Position numbers and translations under genes: made by a program. A DNA stretch of 64,000 nucleotides, taken from positions 25,871,939 to 25,935,938 of the forward strand of contig NC_063257.1 of the NCBI RefSeq assembly GCF_019578655.1, written 5' to 3'. The notes below the pieces were generated by a model, which was not told the DNA's origin, made no database searches, and saw only the letters and a list, made by a program, of their open reading frames with translations. Shown here piece by piece: positions 21,893-34,532 of this stretch. The DNA comes from Ricinus communis. Its lineage: Eukaryota > Streptophyta > Magnoliopsida > Malpighiales > Euphorbiaceae. How positions within the stretch are numbered: the stretch's first letter is position 1; every line of letters starts with the position of its first letter.

Positions 21893-22829
21893 TGATGCAA
21901 ATCCTAGAAACACAAGAAGTCCTACTTCGACTAGCAATCCTACTCTTACTAGGAATCCTACTTCAACTAGGAATCCTAGTCTCATGAAGAGTCCTACTCT
22001 AACTAGGAATCCTACTTCAACTAGGAATCCTAGTTAATCCAACTAGGATTGTACATGAGCCACTCAAATATGATGGACCAATGACTAGAGCTTGCATAAA
22101 GAAGTTCAAGGATGTTTTAGGAGTGTTCGTGAAGCAAGAGTTGAAGCTTGGGTTAGAGATCCAAAGTCCAAGTGAGATTGGGCTTAATCAAGACAATGGG
22201 CCTCACAATATTCCTATCAACTTAACTCAATAGATGGAGGCATGAACAAGTCAAAATATGCTGAAAATAAACAAGTCAAGCTAATTGGAGTTCAATACTC
22301 AAGAATGGGCCTCTTGTTATATGTAACTTAAGCCCAAATGTCATGTTTATTATATGGGCTTGGTTTGGACGAATTTTATGAGTATTTCTTCATTTAAAGA
22401 AGTCTTTTAATAGTCAGAAGTCTTGTTTTAAGGTATCATTATAGTTTAGGAGTTCTACTCTCAGTCTTATTGTTATTTGCTTCCTTATCATTATATAATT
22501 AGATTTTTCTAAGGCGTATATAAGCTAGTATGAATTTCTATGTAAAGGTTGTTGAATATTGATTATTTTAGAGTTGATTCTCTTTTCTTGTTCTTCATGA
22601 ACTTGGTGAATTTATCAAGTGAAGGCTTGGTATTTTACAAACTTAGGTTAATCTGAACTTTTATTTATATTAAACAACCTTTAATTCTTTAGAATTAAGG
22701 TTCTTAAGTACAAGTTATTTAAAGGTTTTGTTGGGAGTTAGAGTTTTTTTGCTTGATCAGGTGAACGATCCTTGGTGAAGACATCAAGATTGAATACTGG
22801 TTCGGCATAAGTTAGCCACATTCGTATCA
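21893..22829 (+). repeat. Solo LTR, family A, with target duplication
   Basis: It runs from TGATGCAAATCCTAG to CACATTCGTATCA, 937 bases, flanked by TTTGC at 21888-21892 and 22830-22834. Removing it restores the unit sequence AAGAACTTTGCGGA. Its first 150 bases are eight clear units of the 18-base repeat, open in the frame starting GAT-GCA-AAT-CCT until a TAA near 22036. The GPMTRA-like tail then continues in another frame. Confidence 0.93.
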
Positions 22830-25800
22830 TTTGCGGATTTATGAAGACCTGCACTAGCGATCCTAGACTTATCGCTCATTTCCTTCCTTTCTCTTGTGTT
22901 CTTTATCTACCCTTGTGTTTAAAATCAATTCAGTTTGATCCTTACACTTAGACATGGAAGAGAATAAAGAACTTGCAATTTCTTTCCTTATCAAAATCCA
23001 AACTATATTCTCATTTATTTATTTTTTTGTTTACCTCTTTCTAATATATGTCTTATTTGATTATGTGGTTTTATTAGGTGAGCATAAACACGACTGCTGA
23101 GTGAAAGCGCACGGAAGCATCAAAATATAAGCATCGATCCAATGCGTTGACAAATGTGAAGAAAGAAAATTAGTTGATCAACTATTGATATTAATCTCCA
23201 AATGATCGTGGATGAATCTTTTCGAGGAAAGAGGGAAAGATGAGAATCAGGGCACGCCCATATATTATTATTCATGATTTGCACCATTGGGATCTCCATC
23301 ATTCCTAGCTCCTCTAAGGACGAGGAATCCTGATGACACAAGGATTGGCATAAGGAATCCTGGGTGCCCAATTGACAAGCTTGACCGGTGGCATTAGGGA
23401 TTACCTTGATCATCAAGCAAGATGAGACATAAATCCACGCGTGTAAGGGAGAACTCATGTTGTTTTGGATTAATATAAGTATAATGCTAGCCAGAATTCG
23501 AGCGCTTTGATGTTTGAAATGTAGATAATGAAGTAATTTAGGTCGAAGTGTTTTCAGGTAGTCCCACGCGTATTTACCCTTATTTTTGTTAAGCTGGCTC
23601 ATAAAATTTAGGACTCCGAGAGTTGTTGCCTAACCAACTCCTTTCTCGTTCTTGATTTGACTTTAGTTTTTTTATCTTTCTTTATTTACTTATTCATATT
23701 TAGCTTCTAATATCTTCTTCTTATGGAATGAGGGCTTTCCCATAAAAACCGTATACAACATAATACTTGAGGCTAATGAGCATATTATTTTAGTTCTCTA
23801 CCTTGTGGAAAATTAAATTTTTGGTTCTTTCAAGAACTATTTAGACTTATCAACACTCGCATTAGCGAGAATAGACTTATCCCTTTCTTTTATATTCTTT
23901 ATCCACCCTTGTACTTAAATCAAATCGATTTGATTCTGACACTTAGCCGCATTGGAGAGAACAGAGAACTTGTGATTTCTTTCCTTACCATATATGAAAT
24001 CCTACCTATATTCTCATTTTGTTTGTTTCTTTTATTTCTCTCTTTCTAATCTCTATCTAGTATGATGGCTTGGTTTAATTTAGGAAGCATAAACACAACT
24101 ATTGAGTGAAAGTGCATGGAAGCGGCAATCACAGGTACCGATCCAATGCTTCAACGAATGTGAAGAAAGAAAATTAGTTGATCGTGTATTAACATCATTC
24201 TCCGAATGATCACATATGAATCTTCTGAAGGAAAGAGGGAACGACAAATTGAGGCATGTCCAAATATTCCGATTTAGGATTTGCACCATTAGGATCCCCA
24301 TCATTGCTTGTTCCTTTAGGCATAAGGACACTTTATGACTGATGATTTTGCATAAGGAATCATGGGAACACAATTGACAAGATTGATCAGTAGCATTGCG
24401 GCTTAGGTTGATGATCAAGTAGGACGAGACGTAAATCCATGCACATAAGGGAGAAATAATATTATTTTTGATTAATCCATGCATAATAAATTGAGAATTT
24501 GAATGTTTTCATGTCTAGGACACATATAACTAAGTAATTTAGGTTAGAGTGTTATTAAGTAGCCCCACTACAATTTTTTATTTTTATTAAGTTTGATCGT
24601 AAAATTTAGGACTATGAGAGTTGTTGACCAGACAACTCCACTCTTGTTCTTAATTTGACTTCAGTTTATCCATCTTCCTTTATATATTTATTCATATTTA
24701 GCTTCTAGTTTCTTCCTGTTATGGAATGAGGGCTTTCACATTATAAAAAACTACATGCAACAGAATACTTGAGGCTAATGAGTATATCATTTTAGTTTTT
24801 TCTACCTTGCGGGAAATCAAGTTATAGGTTCTTTTAAGAACTTTGTGGACTTATCAACACTCGCGCTAGCATGCATAGACTTATTACTCACGTCCTTCCT
24901 TTCTTTTGTGCTCTATAAATATCCTTGTGTTAAAATCAATTTGATTTGATCCTTACTCTTAATTATATAGAAGAGAGAATTTGTGATTTCTTTCCTTATC
25001 AGATCTGAAATCCAAATTTTGACTCATTTTGTTCGTTTCTTTTGTGCCTCTCTTTCTAATCTATGTCTACTGTGATGGTATAGTTTTATTTGAGGAGTAT
25101 AAATATGAGTGTTGAGTGAAAGCACGTGGAAGCGGCAATCATAGGCACCGATCCAATGCCTCACGAATGCGAACAAAGAAAATTAGTTGATCGAGTATTG
25201 CTATCATTCTCTGAATGATCTCAGACGAATCTTTTAGAGAAAAGAGGGAATGAAAAGAATCGAGGCATGCTTAGATATTCTTATTCATGATTTGCACCAT
25301 TTGGATCTCCATCATTCCTTGCTCCTCTAAGGACAAGGACTCCTGATGGCACAAGGATTAGTATGCAGAATCATGGGAGCATAATTGACAAGCTTGACCG
25401 GTGACATTATGGATTACCTTGATGATCAAGCAGGACGAGATGTAAGTACAAGCGTGTAAAGGAGAACTCATATTGTCTTTTATTAATCCAACCGTAATAC
25501 TAGTGAAATTCAAGTGCTCTGATGTTTGAAATGCATATAATGAAGTAATTTGGATCGGAGTGTTTTTAGGTAGGCCCATGTGAATTTACCCTTATTTTTG
25601 TTAAGATGGCGCACAAAATTTAGAACTCTGAGAGTTGTTACCCAGTCAACTCCTCTCTCGTTCTTGATTTGACTTTAGTTTATTTATCTTTCTTTCTTTA
25701 TTTAGTAATAATTAGCTTCTAGTTTCTTCTTCTTATGGAATGAGGGCTTTCGCACTATAAAAACTACATGCCACTCAATACTTGAGGCTAATGAGCATAT

Positions 25801-26330
25801 TATTTTAGTTTTCTACCTTGCGGAAAATCAAGTGATAAGTTCTTTAAAGAACTTTGCGGACTTATCAAGACTTGCACTAGCGAACATAGACTTATCGCTC
25901 ACACCCCTCCATTGTTTTGTGTTCTTTGCCCACCCTTATGCTTAAATCAATTCAATTTTTTTCATTATCGGATCCCGAATCCTACATATTTTCTCATTTT
26001 ATTCATTTATTTTGTGCTTCTCTTTCTAATCTCTATCTAGTATTGATGGTTTGGTTTTATTTGGTGAGTATGAACACAAGTGTTGAGTGAAAGTGCATGG
26101 AAGCGAAAATTATAAGTACCGGTCTAATGCTTGCATAAATGCGAAGAAAGAAAATTAGTTGATCAAGTATTAGTATCATTCTCCTAATGATCGCAGATGA
26201 ATCTTTTGAAGAAAAGAAGGAATAACGAGAATTAGCGTAAGGAATTATCGAAACGCAATTGACAAGCTTGACCAGTGGCATTGGAGCTTAGCTTGATTAT
26301 CAAGCAGGATGAGACGTAAATCCACACATT
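22830..26330 (+). repeat. ~1-kb satellite array, segment 2 (about 3.5 units)
   Basis: The phase marker recurs near 23058, 24064, 25073 and 26045, spacings of about 1006, 1009 and 972 bases. This is the cleanest tandem part of the array. Units differ from each other at many positions, by eye 15-25%, so the array is old. Confidence 0.88.
23120..23602 (-). other. Longest open frame of the satellite unit (160 codons)
   Basis: The minus-strand frame starts MSQLNKNKGKYAW and stays open through most of the unit. The same start and phrases (LHAWIYVSSCLIIK, MMEIPMVQILN, DQLIFFLRIC) recur in shorter, broken form in other units, for example at 24080-24484 and 27416-27715. I recognise no protein family. 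A second frame of the same strand is also open over part of the unit, which argues against a conserved protein. Confidence 0.35.
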
Positions 26331-26553
26331 ATATTCCACAAGAAGATGATCAATCTACTTGAATATTTCTTAACAATGGATTCTACACAACATCAGAAAG
26401 ACAAATGCAAAGTAGCTTTTAGGTTTAATAACCAATTGCCATTCAAATTCAACTTAATTCTATACATCAAAGTTCGTACTAGCCTTATATAGGCCTTAGA
26501 AAACCATAAATCTTAACTAATAAGGATTTACATCGCATCAAGGATATGGTAAA
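26331..26553 (-). repeat. LTR fragment, family C
   Basis: Reverse complement of about 55940-56165 of the family-C LTR (AGAAGATGATCAATCTACTTG, then TAGCCTTATATAGGCCTTAG). It is inserted between satellite sequences with no clear LTR end or target duplication. Confidence 0.7.
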
Positions 26554-27655
26554 TAATGAGGAATTATAGGAACGCAATTGACAAGCTTGACCGATGGCAT
26601 TAAGGTTTAGCTTAATAATCAAGCAGGACGAGATGGTTTAGCTTAATGATCAAGCAGGATGAGACGTAAATCCATGCGTGTAAGGGAGAAATCATGTTGT
26701 TTTCAATTACTCTAAGCGTAAGTACGACCATGCAAATTTTTCCTTATTTTTATTAAACTAGCTCATGGAATTTAGAATCACAAGAGTTGTTAACTAGTCA
26801 ATTACTCTCTAGTTCTTGATTTGGCTATAGTTTATTAAAATTTCTTTATTTATTTATTCAAATTTGTATCTTCTAGTTTCTTTCTCTTATGGAATGAGGG
26901 CTTTCGAACTATAAAAACTGCATGCAACTAAATACTTAAGGCAAGTTAGCATATTATTTCAGTTCTTTACCTTGCAGAAAATTAAGTTATGGGTTCTTTC
27001 AAGAACTTTGCGAACTTATTAACACTCGTGCTAGTGAACATAGACTTATCACTAATGTTCTTTCATTCTTTTGTGTTCTTTGTTTGTCCTTGTGTTTAAA
27101 TGAATTCAATTTGATCCTTATGCTTAGCTGTATAGAAGAGAATAAAAAACTTATGATTTCTTTCCTTATCGGATCTAAAATCTCACCTATGTTCTCATTT
27201 TGTTCGTTTGTTTTATGCCTCTCTTTCTAATCTCTATATAATATGATGGTTTGATTTTATTTGGGGAGCATAAACATGAGTGTTGAGTGAAAGAGCGTGG
27301 AAGCAGCAATCATAGCCACAGATCCAATGCTTGGACAAATGCGAATTATGTTCTCATTTTGTTCATTTATTTTGTGCCTCTCTTTCTAATCTCTATCTAA
27401 TATGATGGTTTGATTTTATTTGGGGAGCATAAACATGAGTGTTGAGTGAAAGAGCATGGAAGCAGCAATCACAGCCACTGATCCAATGCTTGGACAAATG
27501 CGAAGAAAGAAAATTAGTTGATCGTGTATTGATATCATTCTCCAAATGATCACGGACCAATCTTTTAGAGGAAAGAGGAAACAACGAGAATCGAGGCATA
27601 CCCAATATTCCAATTCAGGATATACACCATTGGAATCTCTATCATTCCTTGTTCC
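26554..27655 (+). repeat. ~1-kb satellite array, segment 3
   Basis: This is one unit with phase markers at 27245 and 27403. The second marker is due to a nearly perfect 158-base tandem duplication. The segment ends at GTTCC, target of the next solo LTR. Confidence 0.85.
27187..27503 (+). repeat. 158-bp tandem duplication inside a unit
   Basis: About 158 bases from TATGTTCTCATTTTGTTC to TTGGACAAATGCGAA occur twice in a row with only a handful of differences. This is far more similar than neighbouring units are to each other, so the duplication is much younger than the array. Confidence 0.85.
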
Positions 27656-28390
27656 TGATGTAATTCTTGTTGTGAAATTGTTGCCAAGAACGTCTAAAGT
27701 CATATTCATGAACAAGGACCTCGACCCAACACTTTACTAGAAGTGTGAACCTTGGTATATAAAAGGTTTGGGACGCTAGATTCAAGAAAAAGGAAGAAGG
27801 TGGGTGATAACTCACAAAGGAACGCCATAAGACAAGTCTTGATAAGTTCACAAGTTCTTAGAAGAAGTAAGAATTTAATTCTCACAATGGAATGAAAATA
27901 AAAATATTCATTAACCTTGAGACATGCGGGAATAATGAGTTTATATAGAGAAAACAAAACCTAATTCCCATATGCAATAAGAAATTAATCGAAGATAGGA
28001 ATTACAAAATAAAGCCTATATTAAAATCTTGCTATATAATAAAATAAGCAACATAATTGATTTAGGAAATCAAGGAGATATTCCTAATCAATTAAAATAA
28101 GGCCTCCCCCTTGAGTTTCTCCTAAAACATGCCTAAGTAGTATATTAGACATTATTAGAATGAATCCTAAATGACAAAACAAGAAACAAAGTTGTCATCC
28201 TTTGATATAGAAAGGAATGACCAAAACAAGCACTAATACTCCTAAATAACCACGAGGGGCGGCTGACCTTGTTTCCTAATTAATTTTGGCTAGTTGGCTT
28301 GGAACTTGATGATTAATGATCTTTAGGCTTAGAACTTGATCTTCTTGACTTGATTGGCTACTTGGCTCCTTGGGCTTTGGGTTTGCATTA
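27656..28390 (-). repeat. Solo LTR, family D, with target duplication
   Basis: On the minus strand it starts TAATGCAAACCCAAAGCCC and ends CAAGAATTACATCA, 735 bases, flanked by GTTCC at 27651-27655 and 28391-28395. Removing it restores CTTGTTCCTTTAGGCACG of the unit. The start resembles TGATGCAAATCC of family A with TG changed to TA. No open tail frame is evident. Confidence 0.85.
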
Positions 28391-29411
28391 GTTCCTTTAG
28401 GCACGATGAATTCTGATGACACAAGAATTGGAGTAAGTAATCATGGGAACTCAATTGACAAGCTTGACCAGTGGCATTGGAGCTTAGCTTGATTATCAAG
28501 CAAGACGAGGCGCAAATCCACACATGTAATGGAGAAATCATGTTGCTTTTTATTAAAGTGTAATACAAGCAGCAATACAAGCATTATGATGTTTGGGACA
28601 CATGTAATGAAGTGATTTGTGTTGGAGTATTATTAGGTAGGCCCATGCAAATTTTTCCTTTTTTTTTAAGCTAGCTCATAAAAATTGGGACTACAGGAGT
28701 TGTTGACCGATCAACTACTATCTCGTACAAAGATTAGCGTAAGGAATCATGGGAACACAATTATGAAGCTTGACCTGTGGCATTGAGGCGTGACTTGATG
28801 ATCAAGAAGGATGAGACGCAAATCCACACGCGTAAGGGAGATTTCATGTTGCTTTTGATTAATGCAAGTGGGAATGCACATGTTTAATGTTTGGCATGCA
28901 TGTAATGAAGTAGTTTGGGTCGCGGTATTCTTAGGTAATGCCCATTTAAATTTTCCTTTATTTTTGTTAAGCCAGCTCATAAGATTTTGGACTAAGGGAG
29001 AATAAAGAACTTGATTATTGCACTTAGGCATATCGAAGAGAATAACAAACTTGTGATTTCTTTCCTTATTGAATTCATAATCCTATTATTGTTCTCATTT
29101 TGTTCGATTCTTTTGTGCGTCTCTTTTGGAGGAAAGAGGAAATGACATGAATCAAGGCACAATGAAATATCTCGATTCAGGATTTGCAGCATTAGGGTCT
29201 CCATCATTTCTTATTCCTCAAGGCACGAGGACTGCTGATGGCATAAGGATTGGCGTAAGGAATCATAGGAAATGCAATTCAGAAGGTTAACCGAGGGCAT
29301 TGAGGCATGACTTGATGATCAAGCAGGAGGAGACGTAAATCCACACACAAGTTTTAAAGTTTGGGACATATATAATGAAGTATTTTTTGCTAAAGTGTTA
29401 TGAGGTAGGCC
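28391..29411 (+). repeat. ~1-kb satellite array, segment 4 (rearranged)
   Basis: Parts of two or three units are joined by deletions. The phrase AAGGATTGGCATAAGGAATCA occurs at about 28430, 28735 and 29245, while the phase marker is absent. It ends at GAGGTAGGCC where a solo LTR is inserted. Confidence 0.8.
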
Positions 29412-31021
29412 TGATATGCATAGTTTTACACATATTTGCTTACATATTATTCTGTATTTTCTTAGTATTTATTGTGTTTTTATTCCAAGATCACTCGTGT
29501 TTTATGTTCTTTCGTGTTTCAGGTAATTTTTGCTAAAGTGTTATGAGGTAGGCCTGATATGCATAGTTTTACACATATTTGCTTACATATTATTCTGTAT
29601 TTTCTTAGTATTTATTATGTTTTTATTCCAAGATCACTCATGTTTTGTGTCCTTTCGTGTTTCAGGAGATTTTATAGGTCCATCATCAGTGCTTGAGCAA
29701 TTTTAGATTAATTTCAGGAAAAAACGGATGGAATCAGAAGCATTTGACCTTAGGTTGAGTTTTGGGAATTCAACACAGCCCGTGTTAGAGCTCGTGCAAA
29801 AATTCTAGGCTATATAGCTTAAGCACTTTGAAGCAGCACGTTTTCTGAGGGTACCATGCCTTAGAGCACGGCCCATGTTAGCTAACACGGGCAAGAACAC
29901 GCCCCGTGTTGGTAACATGGACTAGAACACGGCCTTGCTCAATTCAGTTCATTCTATCATTTGGAGGCCAACACGGCCCGTATTGAGGGGCACAGGCTGG
30001 AACACGCCCGTATTTGCATAATGTATAAACGAGCCAAAAGAGGAGAGGGAGTACAGGGGAGTTCGAGTTGGAGTTTGGGGATCCTAACTTTTCATCTTCC
30101 TTCCTTGATTCATGATTTTGGGATTTCGGATTGAAGATTGAAGAGGAGTATTGGAGCTAATCAAGAGGCAATTTTAGAGATCAACTGCAGTATAGATCAA
30201 GGCTTTGAACTGTTCATCCAATTCTAAAAAAAGGGTGTATATGTTTCAATTTCTTTACTCTTTCATTGTAATTGAATATCTGTTTTTTTTATACATGAAC
30301 ATGTGTAGCTAGATTGATTGAACCCATTAGGGTTCCTTACTATGTTGGCTTAGTACTGAATTGTTAGGATTGTTTGAGTTCCTTTCTATATTGTTTTTGC
30401 AATTAATAATTAAATTCAGTTTTCTTTACATTTAATGTGTTGATTATTGTTCATAGAATTCTTTTAGCAATTGAAAAATTCTAATTGAGTTTCGAAATTT
30501 AATTGCAAGATCAAGTTAATTTTCACTTAGAGATAGGTTAATTAATTTACCGGATTAAGAATTAACAAAGCCTAATAGAGGCGGATTAAAGCTTAAGTCT
30601 AACTTAATAATCAATCATTAGGAAGAGATTCCAACTTTAGGTTCTTAGGTTTAGGAATTCGGTTGTCTCGAGAAGAAAACCGAATTCAATTAAAAATCCA
30701 TCCACGGGTAGCATAATTAGACTTAACAATCTATTATTTCTTGTTTGATTGCCAACTAGTCTAGGTCCCTTTTAGGTTTGCTTTCTTGTCTTGATTGTTC
30801 TATTTACTCATTCATTCTCGCATTCCATTTAGAACTTAGCTTTTAGTCATTAGTAAATCTAGAAACCATCTGTCATTAATTTTAGACTAGATAACAAAGA
30901 ACGAAGTAGTAACTCTAGGATTTCACTTTCTCAAGGGATATGATATTTTAATACTTGTCGTTGTGCTAGACTACATCAATAGGTTTACTGCCTTAGTTGT
31001 AGTTGCATATGCAGCGCACCA
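29412..31021 (+). repeat. Solo LTR (Athila-type family 1) in the satellite, duplicated 5' junction
   Basis: It starts TGATATGCATAG, contains the GC-rich CACGGCC block and TAGCTAGATTGATTG, and ends GCAGCGCACCA. The flanks AGGCC (29407-29411) and AGGTC (31022-31026) fit a target duplication with one change, and removal restores GAGGTAGGCCCATA. A 143-base segment made of about 30 bases of satellite flank plus the first 112 LTR bases is tandemly repeated, so the start occurs at both 29412 and 29555. Confidence 0.87.
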
Positions 31022-32735
31022 AGGTCCATAAAAATTTCCCCTTGTTTGCATTAGGCTGGCTCATAAAATTTGGAACTATGAATGTTGTTGACCAGTCAAC
31101 TTCTCTCCAATTCTTGATTTATCTTTCTTTATTTATTTATTCATATTTAGCTTGTAGTTTCTTCTTCTTATGGAATGAGAACCTTCGCACTATGAAAACG
31201 CATGCAACTAAATATTTGAGGCAATTAAGCATACTATTTTAGTCTTCTACAATGTAGAAAATCAAGTTATGGGTTCTATCAATAACTTTGCAGACTAATG
31301 AAGGCTCGCGCTAGAGAACCTATACTTATCGCCTATGTACTTTCTTTCTTTTGTGTTCTTTATCTACCATTATCTTTAAATCATTTTTATTCAATCCTTA
31401 CGTATGCCATATGGAAGAGAATAAAGAACTAGTGATTTCTTTCATTATTATATATGAATTCCTAGCTATATTTTCATTATGTTTGTTTCTTTTTTTTTAT
31501 CTCTTTCGAGACATAAATTCATGCGCGTAAAAGAGTAATCATATTATTTTCAATTCATCCAAGCATAATATAAACAAGAATGCAAGTGCTTTGATGTTTA
31601 GGAGGGATAAAATAAAGTAATTTGGATTAGAGTGTTATTAGGTAGGCCCATGCGAATTTCCCTTTATTTTTGTTAAGCTAGCTCATAAAATTTTGGATTA
31701 CGAGAGCTGTTGACTAGTCAACTCCTCTCTCGTTCTTGATTTAGCTTCAGTTTATTCATCTCTCTTTATTTATTTATTTTATATTTAGCTTCTAGTTTCT
31801 TCTTCTTATAGAATGAAGGCTTTCAAACTATAAAAACTGCATGCAACCGAATACTTGATGCTTTTCAATTTTCTACCTTGTGGGAAATCAAGTTATGGAT
31901 TCTTTCAAGAACTTTGCAGACTTATCAAGACTTACACAAATCCTTTCTTTCTTTTGTGTTCTTTGTCTACCTTTATGTTTATAAACATTCTATTTGATCC
32001 TTACGCTTAGCCGTATGGAAGAGAATAAAAAACTTGTAATTTCTTTCCTTATCGAATCTGAAATCTTACCTATGTTCTCATTTTGTTCGTTTCATTTGTA
32101 CCTCAATGTCTAGTATGATGGTTTGGTCTTATTTGGAGAGAATAAATACGATTGTTGAGTGAAAGCGTGTGGAAGTGGCAATCATAGACACCAATCTAAT
32201 GCTTAGACGAATGCAAAGAAAGAAAATTAGTTAATCAATTATTGATATCATTCTTTGAATGATCACAAACGAATCTTTTGGAGGAAAGAGGGAATAATGA
32301 GAATTGAGGCACGAGCAAATATTCTGATTTAGGATTTGCACCATTGGGATCTCCATTATTCCTTATTACTGTACCCACAACGACAGATGATGACACAAGG
32401 ATTGGCATAAGGAATCATGGAAACTTAATTAATAAGCTTAATCGGTGGCATTAGGTCTTAGCTTTAAGTTCAAGCAAGACAAGATGTAAATCCATGCACG
32501 CAAGGGATAAATTATAATATTATCAATGAATCCAAGCGTAATATAATTAGGAATGCAAGCTTTTTGATCTTTGGGATGCATATAATTAAGTAATTTAGTT
32601 TGGAGTGTTATTAGGCAGGCCACATGAATTTCCCATTGCTTTCGTTAAGCTAGTTCATAAAATTTGGGATCTCCATCATTCATTGTTCCTCAAGGCACGA
32701 GGACTCCTAACAACACAAGGATTACTGTAAAGACT
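31022..32735 (+). repeat. ~1-kb satellite array, segment 5
   Basis: About 1.7 units with internal deletions (near 31505 the unit jumps from the TCTCTTTC region to GAGACATAAATTC). The phase marker is at 32117. At 32660-32735 it passes into a junction where polarity reverses. Confidence 0.8.
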
Positions 32736-34110
32736 GGCTAACCACTCTCGTAGTCACAAATTTTATGAGCCAGCTTAACAAAAACAAGGAAAAATTCGAG
32801 TGGGTCTACCTAATAATACTCCGATCTAAATTAGTTCATAATATGCATCCCAAATATCAGAATGCTCGAATTCCTGCTTGTATTACGGTTTGATTAATAA
32901 AAGACAACATGATTTCTCCTTTATATGCATGGATTTATGTCTTGTCCTACTTGATCATCAAGCTAAGACCAATGCCACCGATCAAGCTTGTTAGTTGCAA
33001 TCCCCTGATTCCTTACGTCAGTCCTTATGTCATCAAGAGCCCTCATGCCTGAAGGAATAGGGAATGATGGAGATCCCAATGATGTAAATCCTGAACCAAA
33101 ATATTTGGGCATGCCTCAATTCGCATTGTTCCCTCTTTCCTATAAAAGATTCCCCCGTGATGATTCGGAGAATGACATCGATACACGATCAACTAATTTT
33201 TTTCTTCACACTCGTCGAAGTATTAGATTGGTGCCTATGATTCCTGCTTCCACGCGCTTTTACTCATGTTTATGCTTCCTAAATAAAACCGAACCATCAT
33301 ACTAGGTAGAGATTAGAAAGAGAGACACAAAAGAAACAAACAAATGAGAATATAGGTAGGATTTCATATCCGATAAGAAAAGAAATCACAATTTCTTTGC
33401 TCTCTTCTATACGGCTAAGCGTAAGGATGAAATCAAATTGATTTAAACACAAGGGTAGACAAACAAAACAAGAGAAATAAAGGGCGTGAGGGATAAGTCA
33501 TTGCTCACTAGCACGAGTGTTGATAATTCCACAAAGTTCTTGAAAGAACCCATAATTTGATTTCCTGCGAGGTAGAAAACTGAAATAATATGCTTATTAG
33601 CCTCAAGTATTCGGTAGCATGCATTTTTTATAGTGAGAAAGTCCTCATTCCATAAAAAAAAAGAAACTACAAGCTAAATCTAAATAAAGAAAGATGAATA
33701 AAGCAAAGTCAAATCAAGAACCAGAGAGGAGTTGATTGGTAAACAACTCTCATAGTCCTAAATTTTATGAGTCAGCTTAATGAAAATAAGGAAAAATTTG
33801 CATGGGCCTCCTTGATAAGTCCCTGATCCAACTTACTTTATTATATGTGTCCCAAACATCAAAACACGAATATTCCCACTTGTATTAATCGAAAGCAAAA
33901 TGGTTTCTCCCTTACGCTCGTGGATTTGGGTCTTATCATGCTTGATCATCAAATCACCACCCAATGCCACAAGTCAAGCTTGTCAATTGCGTTCCCATGA
34001 TTCCTTACCCCAATCTATGTGTCATCAAATGTCCTCGTGCCTAGAAGAACAAGGAGTGATGGAGATCCTAATGGTGCAAATCCTGAGTCAAAATATTTAG
34101 TCATGCTCGA
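32736..34110 (-). repeat. ~1-kb satellite array, segment 6, reversed polarity
   Basis: The reverse complement of unit sequence begins with GACTGGCTAACCACTCTCG. The inverted phase marker AAAACCGAACCATCATAC is at about 33282, followed by a further part-unit. The segment ends where a family-A LTR starts at 34111. Confidence 0.82.
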
Positions 34111-34532
34111 TTGATGAGAACACATGTAGCATAAGGAATTCTACTCCAACAAGAAATTCTAAGGATGCAAATCCTACTTCCTCAAAGAATCCTATTTCAA
34201 TAAGGAGTCCTAATTCCACTAGGAATCCTAGTCCAACAAGGAGTTCTGATGATATTAGGAGTTCAAGTGACGAAACAAATCCTATTTCCACTAGGAATCT
34301 TATTTCCAATAGGAATCCTAATTCAACTAGGAGTCCTAGTCAGATTCAAAGTCCAAGTAAGATTATGCTTAATCAAACCAATGGGCCTCAAGATAGTCTT
34401 ATCAACTTAATCCAACAAATGGAGGCACAAACAAGTCAAGATAAGCCTAAAATAAACAAGTCAAGCTATTTGGAGTCCAATACTCAAGAATGGGTTGTAT
34501 ATCACTTGTTACTTAAACCCAATTGTCATGTT
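34111..34532 (+). repeat. Truncated LTR, family A, long open tail
   Basis: It starts TGATGAGAACACATGTAGC and breaks off in AATTGTCATGTTT. The frame GAT-GAG-AAC is open for about 135 codons: some ten six-residue repeats (TRNP, IRSP), then IQSPSKI, NGPQDSLINLIQQMEA and a stop. It lacks the segment carrying the GPITR motif found in the copies at 14362 and 21893, so it marks a deletion subfamily. Confidence 0.8.

Noticed and set aside
21893..22045. Possible CRISPR-like or host minisatellite array
   Set aside because: Units are 18 bases without spacers, lie at an LTR start, and are in frame with the LTR-encoded tail.
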